Shown piece after piece: positions 25,589 through 35,868 of a stretch of 64,000 bases of DNA. The position numbers and the translations under genes were made by a program. Below the pieces are notes generated by a model. That model saw nothing but the letters and a program-made list of their open reading frames with translations, was not told the DNA's origin and ran no database searches. This DNA comes from an uncultured Verrucomicrobiales bacterium (lineage in GTDB: Bacteria; Verrucomicrobiota; Verrucomicrobiia; Verrucomicrobiales; DEV007), in the NCBI GenBank assembly GCA_943789025.1, contig CALSSN010000009.1, positions 62,001 through 126,000 of the forward strand. Reading direction: 5' to 3'. How positions within the stretch are numbered: the stretch's first letter is position 1; each line of letters begins with the position of its first letter.

Positions 25589-27199
25589 GTGATAGCTACT
25601 TTTGATCCCATGCCTACCTTGCTCGCATCAGCTTCTTCCGCCGCCCACGGTGTCTATTCCATGGGGATTCTTGATATCCTCATCATCCTGCCTGTCCTTG
25701 CGGCTGCTCTCATCGGCTTCGGTGCGCCAGCGCGCGTTACAGCTCTGGCCACAGCTGGGGTGAATTTCCTCGCCTCACTTTATCTCTTTTTCTGGTGCCG
25801 CGGGCAGGTTGCCGACTCCGCAGGCTACTTCTTTCGCACTTCGACCCCCATTGCCGAGAACCCAGGGATCAACTGGGCACTTGGTGTCGATGGAATGGCA
25901 CTCGTACTGGTTCTTCTCACGACCGTTGTGACTCTGGCTGCGACGCTTTTCACCAAAGGCGACGCCAAGCACGCTCGCCTGCTCTTCTCATCGATTCTGC
26001 TCATCGCGGCCGGTGCTCTCGGTGCTTTCCTCTCTACCGATATTTTCTTCTTCTACGCCTTTCACGAGCTCGCTCTGGTGCCTACTTTCCTCGGGATCGG
26101 CATCGCCGGCCATGGTGATCGCAAGGCCGCAGCCTGGAAGATCACTGTCTACCTCGGGGTCGGCAGCATGGTCCTTCTGATCGGGCTTCTCGGGCTTGTG
26201 CTCCACGCCAGTGGCGCGGGTGGGGTCACTTTTGACATGGTCGAGCTCATGGCACATGGAGCGACGCTAGGTGGAGCTACCCAGAACTGGATTTTCGCGG
26301 GTCTCTTTATCGGCTTCGGCATTCTAGTTTCTCTATTTCCATTCCATAGCTGGGCGGCTCCGGCTTACGCCTCTGCACCGACACCGATCGCCATGATGCA
26401 TGCTGGGGTGCTGAAAAAGTTCGGTCTCTACGGGCTCCTCCGTCTGGCAGTTCCACTCCTCCCTCAAGCCTCCCAGGGGTGGGCCATCAATCTCCTGCTC
26501 CTGCTGCTCCTCGGAAATATCCTCTGGGTGGGATTGATCACGATTGCCGAGCGCTCACTGGATACCATGCTGGCGAATTCCTCGGTCATGCATATGGGAT
26601 ACATTTTCCTCGGCGTCGCCTGCTTCAACGTCGTCGGGAGCAGTGGTGCCGTGCTTCTTATGTTTGCCCACGGAATTTCCATTGCCCTCCTTTTCGGGCT
26701 ATGTGGAAAGCTCCGCGACGATGTCGGCACCGTGCGCTTCGATATGCTGGGTGGTCTTGGATCGGTGGCACCCGGTTTCGCTTTTGTCTTCGGTCTCGGG
26801 GCTTTCGCTTCGATCGGGCTGCCGGGCTTCGCAAATTTCGCCGGTGAGGTCATGGTCTTCCTTGGCAGCTTCAAGGATTTTGGAGGCGAGATCGGGCGTC
26901 TGCAAGTCACCGCCATGCTCGCAGTCTGGGGGATCGTGATCAGTGCTGTCTACGCCCTCCGGGCTTACCGGAACATTTTCCAAGGTGAAGTGTCCGCTGC
27001 CAGCGACAGTCGAGTCATCACGAAAGGGTGGCGGTTTCCGTCTTATTTGCTGATCGCTGCACTCCTCATTATCGGCTGTTTCCCGAATCTCTTTCTTAAT
27101 CTTCTTCCCTCCACCGATTCCGCGGTTCCCGGTTCCGCGGCTACTGCTTCTCAGACAAGCGACCACCACGGCCACGACCACGACCACGACGGTCACTAA
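25589..27199 (+). CDS. nuoM: NADH-quinone oxidoreductase subunit M with His/Asp-rich C-terminal tail
   Basis: FYAFHELALVPTFLGIGI, PFHSWAAPAYASAPTPIAMMHAGVLKKFGLYGLLR; tail SDHHGHDHDHDGH. Confidence 0.93.
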   Translation: MIATFDPMPTLLASASSAAHGVYSMGILDILIILPVLAAALIGFGAPARVTALATAGVNFLASLYLFFWCRGQVADSAGYFFRTSTPIAENPGINWALGVDGMALVLVLLTTVVTLAATLFTKGDAKHARLLFSSILLIAAGALGAFLSTDIFFFYAFHELALVPTFLGIGIAGHGDRKAAAWKITVYLGVGSMVLLIGLLGLVLHASGAGGVTFDMVELMAHGATLGGATQNWIFAGLFIGFGILVSLFPFHSWAAPAYASAPTPIAMMHAGVLKKFGLYGLLRLAVPLLPQASQGWAINLLLLLLLGNILWVGLITIAERSLDTMLANSSVMHMGYIFLGVACFNVVGSSGAVLLMFAHGISIALLFGLCGKLRDDVGTVRFDMLGGLGSVAPGFAFVFGLGAFASIGLPGFANFAGEVMVFLGSFKDFGGEIGRLQVTAMLAVWGIVISAVYALRAYRNIFQGEVSAASDSRVITKGWRFPSYLLIAALLIIGCFPNLFLNLLPSTDSAVPGSAATASQTSDHHGHDHDHDGH

Positions 27200-27204
27200 G
27201 TCCT

Positions 27205-27232
27205 CTTTCTTTCTTTCTTTCTTTCTTTCTTT
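27205..27232 (+). repeat. Tetranucleotide microsatellite (CTTT)7
   Basis: Seven uninterrupted CTTT units between the nuoM stop and the nuoN start. Confidence 0.95.
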
Positions 27233-27250
27233 CCCGCAAGCCAGCCAGCC

Positions 27251-28717
27251 ATGCCTGCCTACATTCTCGAACTCATCGTTGTCGGACTTGGATTGATTCT
27301 CCTTCTCCTTGAGTCGTTCCTCCCACGTCTTGGAGCGAAAGGGCTTGCCGCCATAGGATCGGTGGGGCTCCTGGTTGTACTCTTTCTTCTGCCCTCGGTG
27401 ACGGGTGCGCCGAGCGAGTCTACTGGCATCATCTGGAAGTTCTACTCCGCTGATTCCCTCGCTCTCTTTTATAAGGGCCTGGCGCTAATCACGACTATTC
27501 TCGTCCTCATGATGTCTGTGGTCTACGTCCCAGTAATGCAGCGCTACCTGGGAACCGGAGGCGGAGTGGGGGAGTATCTCATTCTGCCTGTGTTTACCTG
27601 TGCGGGACTCATGTGGATGGCCTCAGCCAATGACTTGACCAGCATCTTCGTCTCGCTGGAAGTCGTCACCATCGGTTTCTACATCATGGTCGCCTACATG
27701 AGGCGGAATGTTGGCTCACTCGAGGCTGGGGTGAAATATCTGATTCTCGGCGCTGTTTCGACAGGCTTTCTTGTCTACGGGATCGCTTTTCTCTTCGGGG
27801 TTACCGGCCAGACGAACCTTGATGTGATCTCGACGGTTCTTGGTCTACTGGAAGGCCAGGACAAGATCATTCTTTTCAGTTTTGCGCTTCTCCTCGTTGC
27901 TTTTGGATTCAAGGTTGCTGCGGTTCCATTTCAGATGTGGGTCCCCGACGTCTACCAGGGAGCCCCTACCCCAACGGCTGCGTTCCTCAGTGTCGGTTCG
28001 AAGGCGGCAGGTTTCATTGTGCTCAGTCGGATCGTTGACGCTTTTTTAGGGGATCACGGGGTGCAGACAGGTGACGGTTCTTACCAGGATCAAATACAGC
28101 GTGTCCTTCTCGTTGTGGCTGGCGCCACGATCCTCTTTGGAAGTCTGGCAGCGATCCCGCAGACGAACTTTAAGCGGCTTATGGCCTACTCGAGCATTTC
28201 TCACGCGGGCTTCATTCTTCTCGCTCTGGCATGCGCCTACCCGGTCCGGATGGATATGGCGTCCGGTGAAGTGGTGGCTTTTTACCTTGCCGCCTACCTT
28301 CCTATGACCATGGCTGCCTTCTTCGTCCTCTGCATCGTGCGCAGCAGTCGTGGAGAGGAAGAAATCTCCGTCCTCGACGGCCTCGGAAAGCGTAGTCCGT
28401 TCCTTGCCTTTGTTCTGCTCGTTTCCGTCATGGGGCTGGCAGGCATCCCCCTTACGGTAGGATTTCTCGGCAAGCTTTACGTTTTCCAGGCAGCCCTTGA
28501 CCAAGGGCATTTTGTGCTGCTCGCGATCGCCACGCTTGGTGCCGCTGCCGGCTTCTACTACTACTTTAAGGTGGTCCGCTCGATGTATTGGAATGCTCCT
28601 TCTGATCAGGATGCCATTGCAGTCGGAACAGGGAGCAGAGTCCTGCTCGCACTACTCGCGGCCGCCATCATTTTCCTCGGACTCAATCAGGGAATTATCC
28701 TGGGTTTTCTCAGGTAG
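27251..28717 (+). CDS. nuoN: NADH-quinone oxidoreductase subunit N
   Basis: FQMWVPDVYQGAPTPTAAFLSVGSKAAGF, LMAYSSISHAGFILLAL. Confidence 0.94.
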   Translation: MPAYILELIVVGLGLILLLLESFLPRLGAKGLAAIGSVGLLVVLFLLPSVTGAPSESTGIIWKFYSADSLALFYKGLALITTILVLMMSVVYVPVMQRYLGTGGGVGEYLILPVFTCAGLMWMASANDLTSIFVSLEVVTIGFYIMVAYMRRNVGSLEAGVKYLILGAVSTGFLVYGIAFLFGVTGQTNLDVISTVLGLLEGQDKIILFSFALLLVAFGFKVAAVPFQMWVPDVYQGAPTPTAAFLSVGSKAAGFIVLSRIVDAFLGDHGVQTGDGSYQDQIQRVLLVVAGATILFGSLAAIPQTNFKRLMAYSSISHAGFILLALACAYPVRMDMASGEVVAFYLAAYLPMTMAAFFVLCIVRSSRGEEEISVLDGLGKRSPFLAFVLLVSVMGLAGIPLTVGFLGKLYVFQAALDQGHFVLLAIATLGAAAGFYYYFKVVRSMYWNAPSDQDAIAVGTGSRVLLALLAAAIIFLGLNQGIILGFLR

Positions 28718-28719
28718 GT

Positions 28720-28862
28720 AGAAGGGTCTCATCCAGGTGCCCCATCGCGAGATCGCTGAGCCCACCGAAACTCTTGCGCATATCCTGGGGTTCCAGGGCG
28801 ATGTAGATCCGCAGCGCTGCTGAACCCCAGCCTCAAGGGAGAGATTGATCACAGCCAGGTCT
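28720..28862 (-). mobile_element. IS66-type Orf2 (TnpB) 5' remnant
   Basis: Reverse strand reads (with one frameshift) SAALRIYIALEPQDMRKSFGGLSDLAMGHLDETLLP; the nucleotides match 45762-45809. Confidence 0.6.
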
Positions 28863-28894
28863 CCTCCTGAGTGCCTTCCCGCCTACTTGCGTGT

Positions 28895-29515
28895 CTATCG
28901 CTCCACTTTTTCCCGTAGCTTTTGAAGGATCTCGTCCATCTCTTCGAGTGCCTCACCGGCTATTTTTCCGAGTCGTTTTTCCGTGCCGCTGAGTGCTGAG
29001 CCGAGCCTGGTTGAGAGCTTATCAAGTCTCCTGTTGAGTTCTTTTTTGACCGCTTTGAGTTCGTCCTCGGCAATGATTTCGCAGAGCCCGAGGTTCAGTG
29101 CCAAAGTGTCGAACCGGGTCCGGTAGGTGGATGCCCAGCGCTCAACTTCGCCGCCGAGATTGACGGTCACAGATCCAGCCTTTGTGGCGAGCTCAGCGAT
29201 CTCGTCGCGGAGGTCAGTGAGGGCAGTATCGATTTTCTTTCGCTTTTCAAGGAAGGCGTCGCGGTTCTCCATCTTCCCGAGCGTGAGCTGAAGGCGGAGC
29301 TCGTCGATCTTCCTCTTGATCGCGTCAGCCTTTTTCTCGCTCACCTCACTTCCCACGTCGATCCGAGAGCGGAGATCCGCAAGGACAGAAGAAAGGTCGT
29401 GACCGCAGGCGTCGATGATGTCACGTGCTTCGGCGCGTCCAAGTGAGAGTTGGAGACGCAGTGTGTCGGCCTCGGACTTGAGGTCACGAAGAAGGGTGTC
29501 GGTGAATGATCGCAT
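28895..29515 (-). CDS. Coiled-coil hypothetical protein with internal duplication
   Basis: ADTLRLQLSLGRAEARDIID... and IDELRLQLTLGKMENRDAFL... repeats; charged heptad-like composition. Confidence 0.65.
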   Translation of the reverse strand: MRSFTDTLLRDLKSEADTLRLQLSLGRAEARDIIDACGHDLSSVLADLRSRIDVGSEVSEKKADAIKRKIDELRLQLTLGKMENRDAFLEKRKKIDTALTDLRDEIAELATKAGSVTVNLGGEVERWASTYRTRFDTLALNLGLCEIIAEDELKAVKKELNRRLDKLSTRLGSALSGTEKRLGKIAGEALEEMDEILQKLREKVER

Positions 29516-29649
29516 GCGCGTTTTGCCGGGTGATCAGAAGAGCGGTCAACTTAAGGTCTCAGAGAAATTATGCCATGGGACCCGTCCGGACAAGGAAAGA
29601 GGCATGCCAGTGCGTGCGGAGAAATCCCGGCTTGGTTCCGTCGCGCGCA

Positions 29650-30300
29650 TCATCCGTCGCATCCTGGATGCAACCGTTCATAGATTTCGCGGCAGATCCA
29701 CGCATCAGTGGCCGCATAGACCATCTGACGGCGACTTAATTCAGGGCGTTCCCAGTTGGTGGTCTGCTGACTCTTGGAAATCCGCTTGCCCAGAATGAGG
29801 GCCGCAAGTTTTCGCGCGCCAATGCTTTTATACCCGAGGTCACGGCAAATGATATTGAGGTCAAGAATTCCCTCTGGTTGGCACCCGAAGTCGCGCTTCA
29901 GTTCCCGGACATCATCTTTCTGAGCGATTCCGACCTTCTGAATATTCGGGTTCTCAAGGACTTCACGGAAACCTGTTGGCAGACCGTGTCTGTTGAGCCG
30001 GACAAGATAGACGATGTCTGCGAGCGCCAGCTGAAGCAAGGCGACCGGGTAACTTTGCCCTTTGCGGAAAGCGGGCCGCGTCTCGGTATCGATCCCGATT
30101 CGCGCGGCTTCCCGCATTCTCTCAGCGGCCTCGTTGAAGCTACTCTCGTGTTCAAGCAGTTCGATCTTTCCTTGATACTCCCAGAGAGGCAGAAGATTGA
30201 CTTCCTCTTTACTGATCTCCAGTTTTTGGCCGAGTGATCCGACCGGGTCTGTGTTTTGCCTGCTGTCCATTTGCCGCATGCGAGGTGCCTTGAGAATCAC
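29650..30300 (-). CDS. RNase D-like 3'-5' exonuclease domain protein
   Basis: ARIGIDTETRPAFRKGQSYPVALLQLAL, LDLNIICRDLGYKSIGARKLAALILGKRISKSQQTTNWERPELSRRQMVYAATDAW. Confidence 0.85.
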   Translation of the reverse strand: MILKAPRMRQMDSRQNTDPVGSLGQKLEISKEEVNLLPLWEYQGKIELLEHESSFNEAAERMREAARIGIDTETRPAFRKGQSYPVALLQLALADIVYLVRLNRHGLPTGFREVLENPNIQKVGIAQKDDVRELKRDFGCQPEGILDLNIICRDLGYKSIGARKLAALILGKRISKSQQTTNWERPELSRRQMVYAATDAWICREIYERLHPGCDG

Positions 30301-30355
30301 CTTGCCAGAAACTGTCCTGCTCTGTGATGCAAGAGATCAACCAGACCGGTTAGGT

Positions 30356-31363
30356 CTACGGCACGAGGAAAACCTTCCCATTTCTCGGGTCGACCCCGAA
30401 CTCTCCCTTCTTCATGCCGGTGATGTCCAGAATCTGTCTGGGAAGATAAGGACTGACCACTCGGCCGGGGATTCCAGTAGCTTCTGCGGTGGGGTAGTTA
30501 TTGGTCTCAGGCTGCTGTGGTTGCTGTGGTTGCTGTTCAGCTTCGGCCTGAGCTTCCTGACGTTTTTCTTCCTGGGGTGCGGGCGGCACCGGCGGCGGCG
30601 GCGGAGATGGTGATACCTCGTCAGGCGTTGTCAGTATCTGAAATTCACTGTTTTGTTGTTGGGCCGCAGATTTTTCTTGTTGCTGTGGCTGCTTGTTTTC
30701 GCGAGGGCTCGGAGCAGCCGGCCTTGGGGACTGCGTGTTGTTGTTGGATGGAATTGGTTTGGGATCAAGCGTCTGCTGGGCAGCCGTCGCGGGATAGGGG
30801 ATATCGTCACTTGGAGCAGAGCGATAAGAATCGGGGCGGGGAGCATCCTGCCGGGGCGCGGGTGAGATGCGCTGCAAGTTGTCAGACCATCGTCCCTCTG
30901 TGCGGGCAGGAATGTTTTCTGCAGGTTGCTGGGCAGCCTGCGGTTGGAGCGGGGCGGGGTATGTCGGGGTTGTCTGAGGCCGCTCAGGCTTTGGGGCAGG
31001 ATATGTCGAAGGGGTGTCTGCCGCATTTCTTGTGTCTTGTAATGGCATCTCTTGGGAGGGTCCGCGCGGTGATGGTGGCTGAGGGGCAGGTTGGGGAGCG
31101 GTCGACCGCCTTTTCAAGAGGCGATTGAAAAAACCTCCAATTGTCGGACGCTTGTCATTATCACCTGACTTCGCACGGCCCGGATGGTTCGGAGAGGCGG
31201 GATAGGCACTTGGCTCCGCCTCTGCCCGATGAGGGAGGGTTGAGCGGTTGCGGTGATGCTGCGCAATCGTTGAAGAGGTGGTGAAACAGAGCCCCAGAAT
31301 AAGGGCGAGGAGCGGGAGAGAAGGAACAATTAATTGGGACTTCATAAGGTTCAGCGGGTCCAA
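30356..31363 (-). CDS. Secreted Pro/Gln-rich low-complexity protein
   Basis: Signal-peptide-like N-terminus, long P/Q/A tract, C-terminal GMKKGEFGVDPRNGKVFLVP. Confidence 0.6.
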   Translation of the reverse strand: MDPLNLMKSQLIVPSLPLLALILGLCFTTSSTIAQHHRNRSTLPHRAEAEPSAYPASPNHPGRAKSGDNDKRPTIGGFFNRLLKRRSTAPQPAPQPPSPRGPSQEMPLQDTRNAADTPSTYPAPKPERPQTTPTYPAPLQPQAAQQPAENIPARTEGRWSDNLQRISPAPRQDAPRPDSYRSAPSDDIPYPATAAQQTLDPKPIPSNNNTQSPRPAAPSPRENKQPQQQEKSAAQQQNSEFQILTTPDEVSPSPPPPPVPPAPQEEKRQEAQAEAEQQPQQPQQPETNNYPTAEATGIPGRVVSPYLPRQILDITGMKKGEFGVDPRNGKVFLVP

Positions 31364-31676
31364 ATTCTGGAAGCAAAGTGGATCAGCAGGAGAGTGATGA
31401 CAAGGTGGAATTGTTTGGTGGTATGTTTTTCAAAAATGCGGATCAATTTGAGGCCTTTTTTAGTCCTCCGGTTTGGGAAATTTTTTTCCGTGATTCCTGA
31501 CATGGGAGCACCTGCTCGGTCTTCGCTTGCTTGTTCTCCATCCTCACGCGAATGGGAGGATGTATAGGAGCATTCCTTTTCCTTCGGATGCTGGTGGCGG
31601 GGGAGACGTTTTCTTCTCTGCATTTATAAAAAGCGGTTGCAGGGAAGTCTGCAGCGCTGATACTGCTGAACTATAT

Positions 31677-31753
<77 letters not shown>

Positions 31754-31760
31754 ACTTCAA

Positions 31761-31795
31761 AGCCCTCTAACTCAAGCAGTTAGAGGGCTTTTTTG
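31761..31795 (+). terminator. Rho-independent terminator downstream of tRNA-fMet
   Basis: AGCCCTCTAAC-tcaagca-GTTAGAGGGCT followed by TTTTT. Confidence 0.88.
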
Positions 31796-32689
31796 TGCCT
31801 TTTTGCAGCCTGCTAAATCGGCTACTGCTAAACAACTGCTAAAGTATTTGACCGGGCAAACCCGCCGCACCCTCAACGCTCTTCCGTTCGCGGCGCGTAA
31901 TTTCTCCTCAACCTCCAGTCCCGCTCCGAACTTTATTCCTCCTCTTCCGAATCAGAAACCGTCGTCTCGCACTGACCTGTTTCAGTCGGATAATCATTCG
32001 ACTGCCGCTCCGAAAGGATGGTCCTGTTTCGTTCGCTCAATTCCGCGAGCAAACTCTCGTCCCCTTGAAGCATCAGCCCTGAAGCGGCTCCCGCCATTGC
32101 CTGCTTGAGATCCTTCTTGGCTGGCTGTCGCGGCGTTTTGCGCGTTCCGATATGATACTGGGTCTGCTGCTCTGAGGACTCCTGTCCCTTCTCTCTGCGC
32201 CTCAGATAGCTTTCCATTCCAGCTATTTTTTTTTGGGTTTGGGATGCTGAAATTGCCGGATGGCAAAATAATGGCAAATGCTTTGGCCGCACGTTGCCAC
32301 TCCCGAGGGCGGGCAAGTCCACCTCCACGGCCTCGTCTCTAGAAGAATCCGCCGCTTTTTTTGCCCTGCCCGCACCCCCTTCGAGCCGCTCCTCCTCGAT
32401 CCCGCGATCGCTCCACACTTCCCCGGTCTTATTCGGCTTCGTCAGGCTCCAACCGGAGATAGGCACGTAAAATTGAGCACGATTTTCGCTGGCGGAGGAC
32501 CAGGACCACCACCCTCTGCCGCACTGCCTACCTCGCTCAAAAGTGCGCGGGTCCTTCTGGAGCCTTTTTTGAAAGTCAGGTTCCGCTTGACCCCTTTCTT
32601 CCAGCTGGAGGGTCGGCCATAGGCTTCCACCACCGAAAGTGAACGCCTCAAAGCGACTCAAATTTGGGCAAACTGTCAGGTTGGAAAAA

Positions 32690-33785
32690 TTATTTCTTTT
32701 TCCGGTCTGTCTTAATGAGCAACGTGTTTAGTGATGAGCCTCCGGGAAGGCTACGGAACCCGCCATATAATGCGCCATCAACATTCGCCCACGTTTCTCC
32801 CGGTGCCTCTGGGATATTCCCGGAATTTCGATTTGGCCATTTCCCCGTTCTTTCATTGTGGGCATCTGCCCATCCGAGAATCTTATCGATGGTAAAAGGC
32901 GGTAGAGCATTTCGATTACGAACCCCCCTTTTTTCAGTCAGTAATTGCGCCAAGGATGAGCCTCCGGGCAGATCCCTTGTTCCTTTGCCAAGTGCATGAT
33001 CGATGCTTGTCCATGTTTCTCCGATAGCTTCCGGAATTGATCCTGATTTTTGATTGGGCCACTTTCCCGTTCTCTCATTATGGGCATCTGCCCACACGAG
33101 GATCTTATCGATAGAAAGGGGCGGAAGGTCACTTTGGTTGCGGACGCCTCTTTTATTTGCCAGTAGTTGCGTCAATGAGGAGCCGCGTTTGAGACTTCGT
33201 TGACCTAAATAGATGGCATTAGCAACATTCGCCCACGTTTCTCCCGGTGCCTCTGGGATATTCCCGGAATTTCGATTTGGCCATTTCCCCGTTCTTTCAT
33301 TGTAGGCACCTGCCCACACAAGAATCTCGTCGATGGAAAGGGGCGGACGAGCCAAGTGATGCTGGTGGCCTCGTTTTTCTATCAGTAGCTGAGCCAATGA
33401 CGCGCCCCGTTGGAGGCTTCGCAGCCCCTTAATCAATGCTTGATTGATATTCCCCCAGTTTTCTCCGATAGCTTCCGGAATTGATCCTGATTTTCGATTT
33501 GGCCACTTTCCCGTTCTCTCATTATGGGCATCTGCCCACACGAGGATCTTATCGATAGAAAGGGGCGGAAGGTCACTTTGGTTGCGGACGCCTCTTTTAT
33601 TTGCCAGTAATCGCGCCAGCGATGAACCTCCGGGCAAGCCTCGTCCGCCGACCTCAAGCGATGCGTCTACATTCCTCCAAGTTTCGCCCGAAACCCCGTG
33701 TATCTCGCCGGAGAATCGTTTAGGCCATTTGCCTGTATTTTCGTGATGTGCATCCGCCCACGCAAGGATCTCCTCTTCGGTTAGC
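32690..33785 (-). repeat. Five tandem coding repeats, 222 bp (74 aa) period with a 444-bp higher-order unit
   Basis: Identical blocks at 444-bp offset, e.g. 32781/33225 (acattcgcccacgtttctcccggtgcctctgg) and 33111/33555 (atagaaaggggcggaaggtcactttggttgcgg). Confidence 0.92.
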
Positions 33786-35868
33786 CGAGGACTCTTCAAT
33801 CCCCCCAACCGATCCCACGCCCGGAGCCTTAACGCCTCATTGAAATCCTCAACATTGAAGACGGTTCGAGCGAACTCTTCGTCGGTGTCCTCCGATTGTC
33901 TTTCCCGGCCCACTTTCCTCCGCTCCTTGCCGACGACCACCTTGATGCGCTCGCTCACATCCCCGTCCACCGTGGCCATTGCCTTTAGGACGGAAACGAG
34001 ATTCTGAAAACCGGTTCCCTCAACGACCTCCTCAAGGTCGAGATCGCCGTCCTCGGTGAGGAGGGGGACTAGCACGTGCGCCATCTTCTCGTCCTGCCCT
34101 CGTGGCTTCCTCAGCGCACGACCCACCGCTTGGACGATGTCCACCTTGCTCTGTCGTGGCTGAGCAAAGAGTACGAGGTCTATTCCGGGGACATCAACCC
34201 CTTCTGTCAGGCAGCGGGCATTTGAAATGAGTGCGGTTTTCGCCTTCTCAAATCCCCGAATCTGGGATTGTCTCGTTCCACTTTTGTCTTCCGATGAGAC
34301 CCGAAACGTCTTAATTGATTTCGAGAGCCCTACATTGTTGAGCGCATTCTGGGCGGTCGCGAATGCTCTCGCGTAGCGGTTGCGTGAGTGGAAGGAAACC
34401 GCGTGGTGGACCTTGTGCTGGCGAATCGTCTTTCTCAATGCCACCGCAGTCGCCAGATCCTCCGCAGTGAGAGGTTCCAACTCTTGCCCGTCATCAAGGT
34501 GGGCATCCACGTAGATGCGCTCCTCGATTTGCTGCCTGTATCTCTCCGCCTCGGCTCCGGTCACCCCCAAGGCTATGACGGTGTAATCAGCGAGAATGCC
34601 GTCCTCGATAGCCTTAGCGAAATCCATGTGGTGGTATCGCTTCCCGTAGATCCGCTCGTCGTTCATCCCCACCACCTCATCACGTTCCCCGTGGTAGAAA
34701 CGTTCCGTGGCGGTCATAAAGACACGGTGCCTGACGTCGATGTTCTTCTGGTAGAGCAGGTGCTGGTATGCCTTGCCTTCGGCTCCTGCCGTCTTGTGCG
34801 CCTCGTCCAACAAGGCCACATCGAACTTGGCGCGGCCTACGGCCTCTGCGAAGACTTTGCCGCTCTGGTAGGTGACGAAAGCCACCTTGAGGTCCTTTTT
34901 GCCACACGGTTGCTGCACCCAGTCCTTGATCTTGGTTGGCTTGGTTGTGACCGTCGCCCTGAGGTCATCCACGTGGGTGTCTCCCTTACCGGTTGAAGCA
35001 TCGGAGCACACCAGCAGGGGGTTGAGGTTCTTTCCGTTCGCCAACGCCTCCCGTGCCCATGTCGAGAAGGTCTGGCCAACCAGATAGAGGCTGGGCACTG
35101 CTACCCACCACCGTCTTGGCCTTGAGCGCATTTACCGCCGTCCAGTAGCCGGTCAGACTCTTTCCCGTGCCACACGGCATGATGAGCTTGCCTCGCCGCT
35201 TGCCGTTTGTGATGAAATGGCGCTTGGCAGCCTTGGTAGCCTCATCTTGATATGGGCGAGGGGTCCAGGGTTTTGGTAGTTCCACCTCCTTGCCAACAGC
35301 GACGGCGCGCACGGCCCTCCAGAACTCGTCAGGAAGTGACTGCCACGTATCGAGCAGCACGTGGCGGTAGTCGAAGCCCTTGGCTTCGGCGAAATCAGGA
35401 GTCCTCTCCCAGACCGAGGCGCAGATGATTCCCCCGGTTTAGATGCGGGGGAGTGACGGCGGCAGATTGGGTGCCGAAGGTTGAGAGTTTTTCGTATGGG
35501 ATACACCCATTTGGATTCGTTTGGTATTTCGCCTGTACGCCCCAGAATTCGCCGCTTTTGGTTCGGACAAGAATGTCGACCCCCTTGTCTTTCTTTGGAA
35601 GGTTCAGGTCCTCTTTGATCTCCCACGGAATCTCCTCATCGAGCCATACCTCCTCCACATCGTGGGCGTAGTCAGGGTGGTGCAGAAAGTAGAATTTGAC
35701 CAGCCGCTCGAAGACATCACCCTTCACCTTGTTCGTGGCCTTCGTGTTGCCCAGCGCCCGCTGGCGCGCCTGGAAGTCCTCCCACGACCGGACGCCCTTG
35801 AGGCGCTTTAGCGAGTCGGCTGAGGCATTCCATTCCATTTGTGACCCTACGGCAACCGCTTCTCGCAT
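32690..35868 (-). CDS. PD-(D/E)xK-like nuclease + SF2 DEAD/DEAH helicase + five C-terminal ~74-aa repeats; candidate restriction/defence-type protein (two one-base frameshifts near 35430 and 35100)
   Basis: N-term KGVDILVRTKSGEFWGVQAKY (35395-35868 frame); helicase GKLIMPCGTGKSLTGYW, LLDEAHKTAG, FMTATERF, IVQAVGRALRKPRGQ; repeats WADAHNERTGKWPNRKSGSIPEAIGENW...SLAQLL. Confidence 0.85.

Noticed and set aside
31933-32661. Minus-strand 242-aa ORF between the tRNA and the helicase, considered as an integrase or a system partner
   Set aside because: No recognisable motif; composition looks like decayed sequence; cannot be supported.
32690-33785. Regular repeats considered as a CRISPR array
   Set aside because: Period is 222 bp, fully coding in one frame of a helicase gene, and no short repeat/variable spacer pattern.
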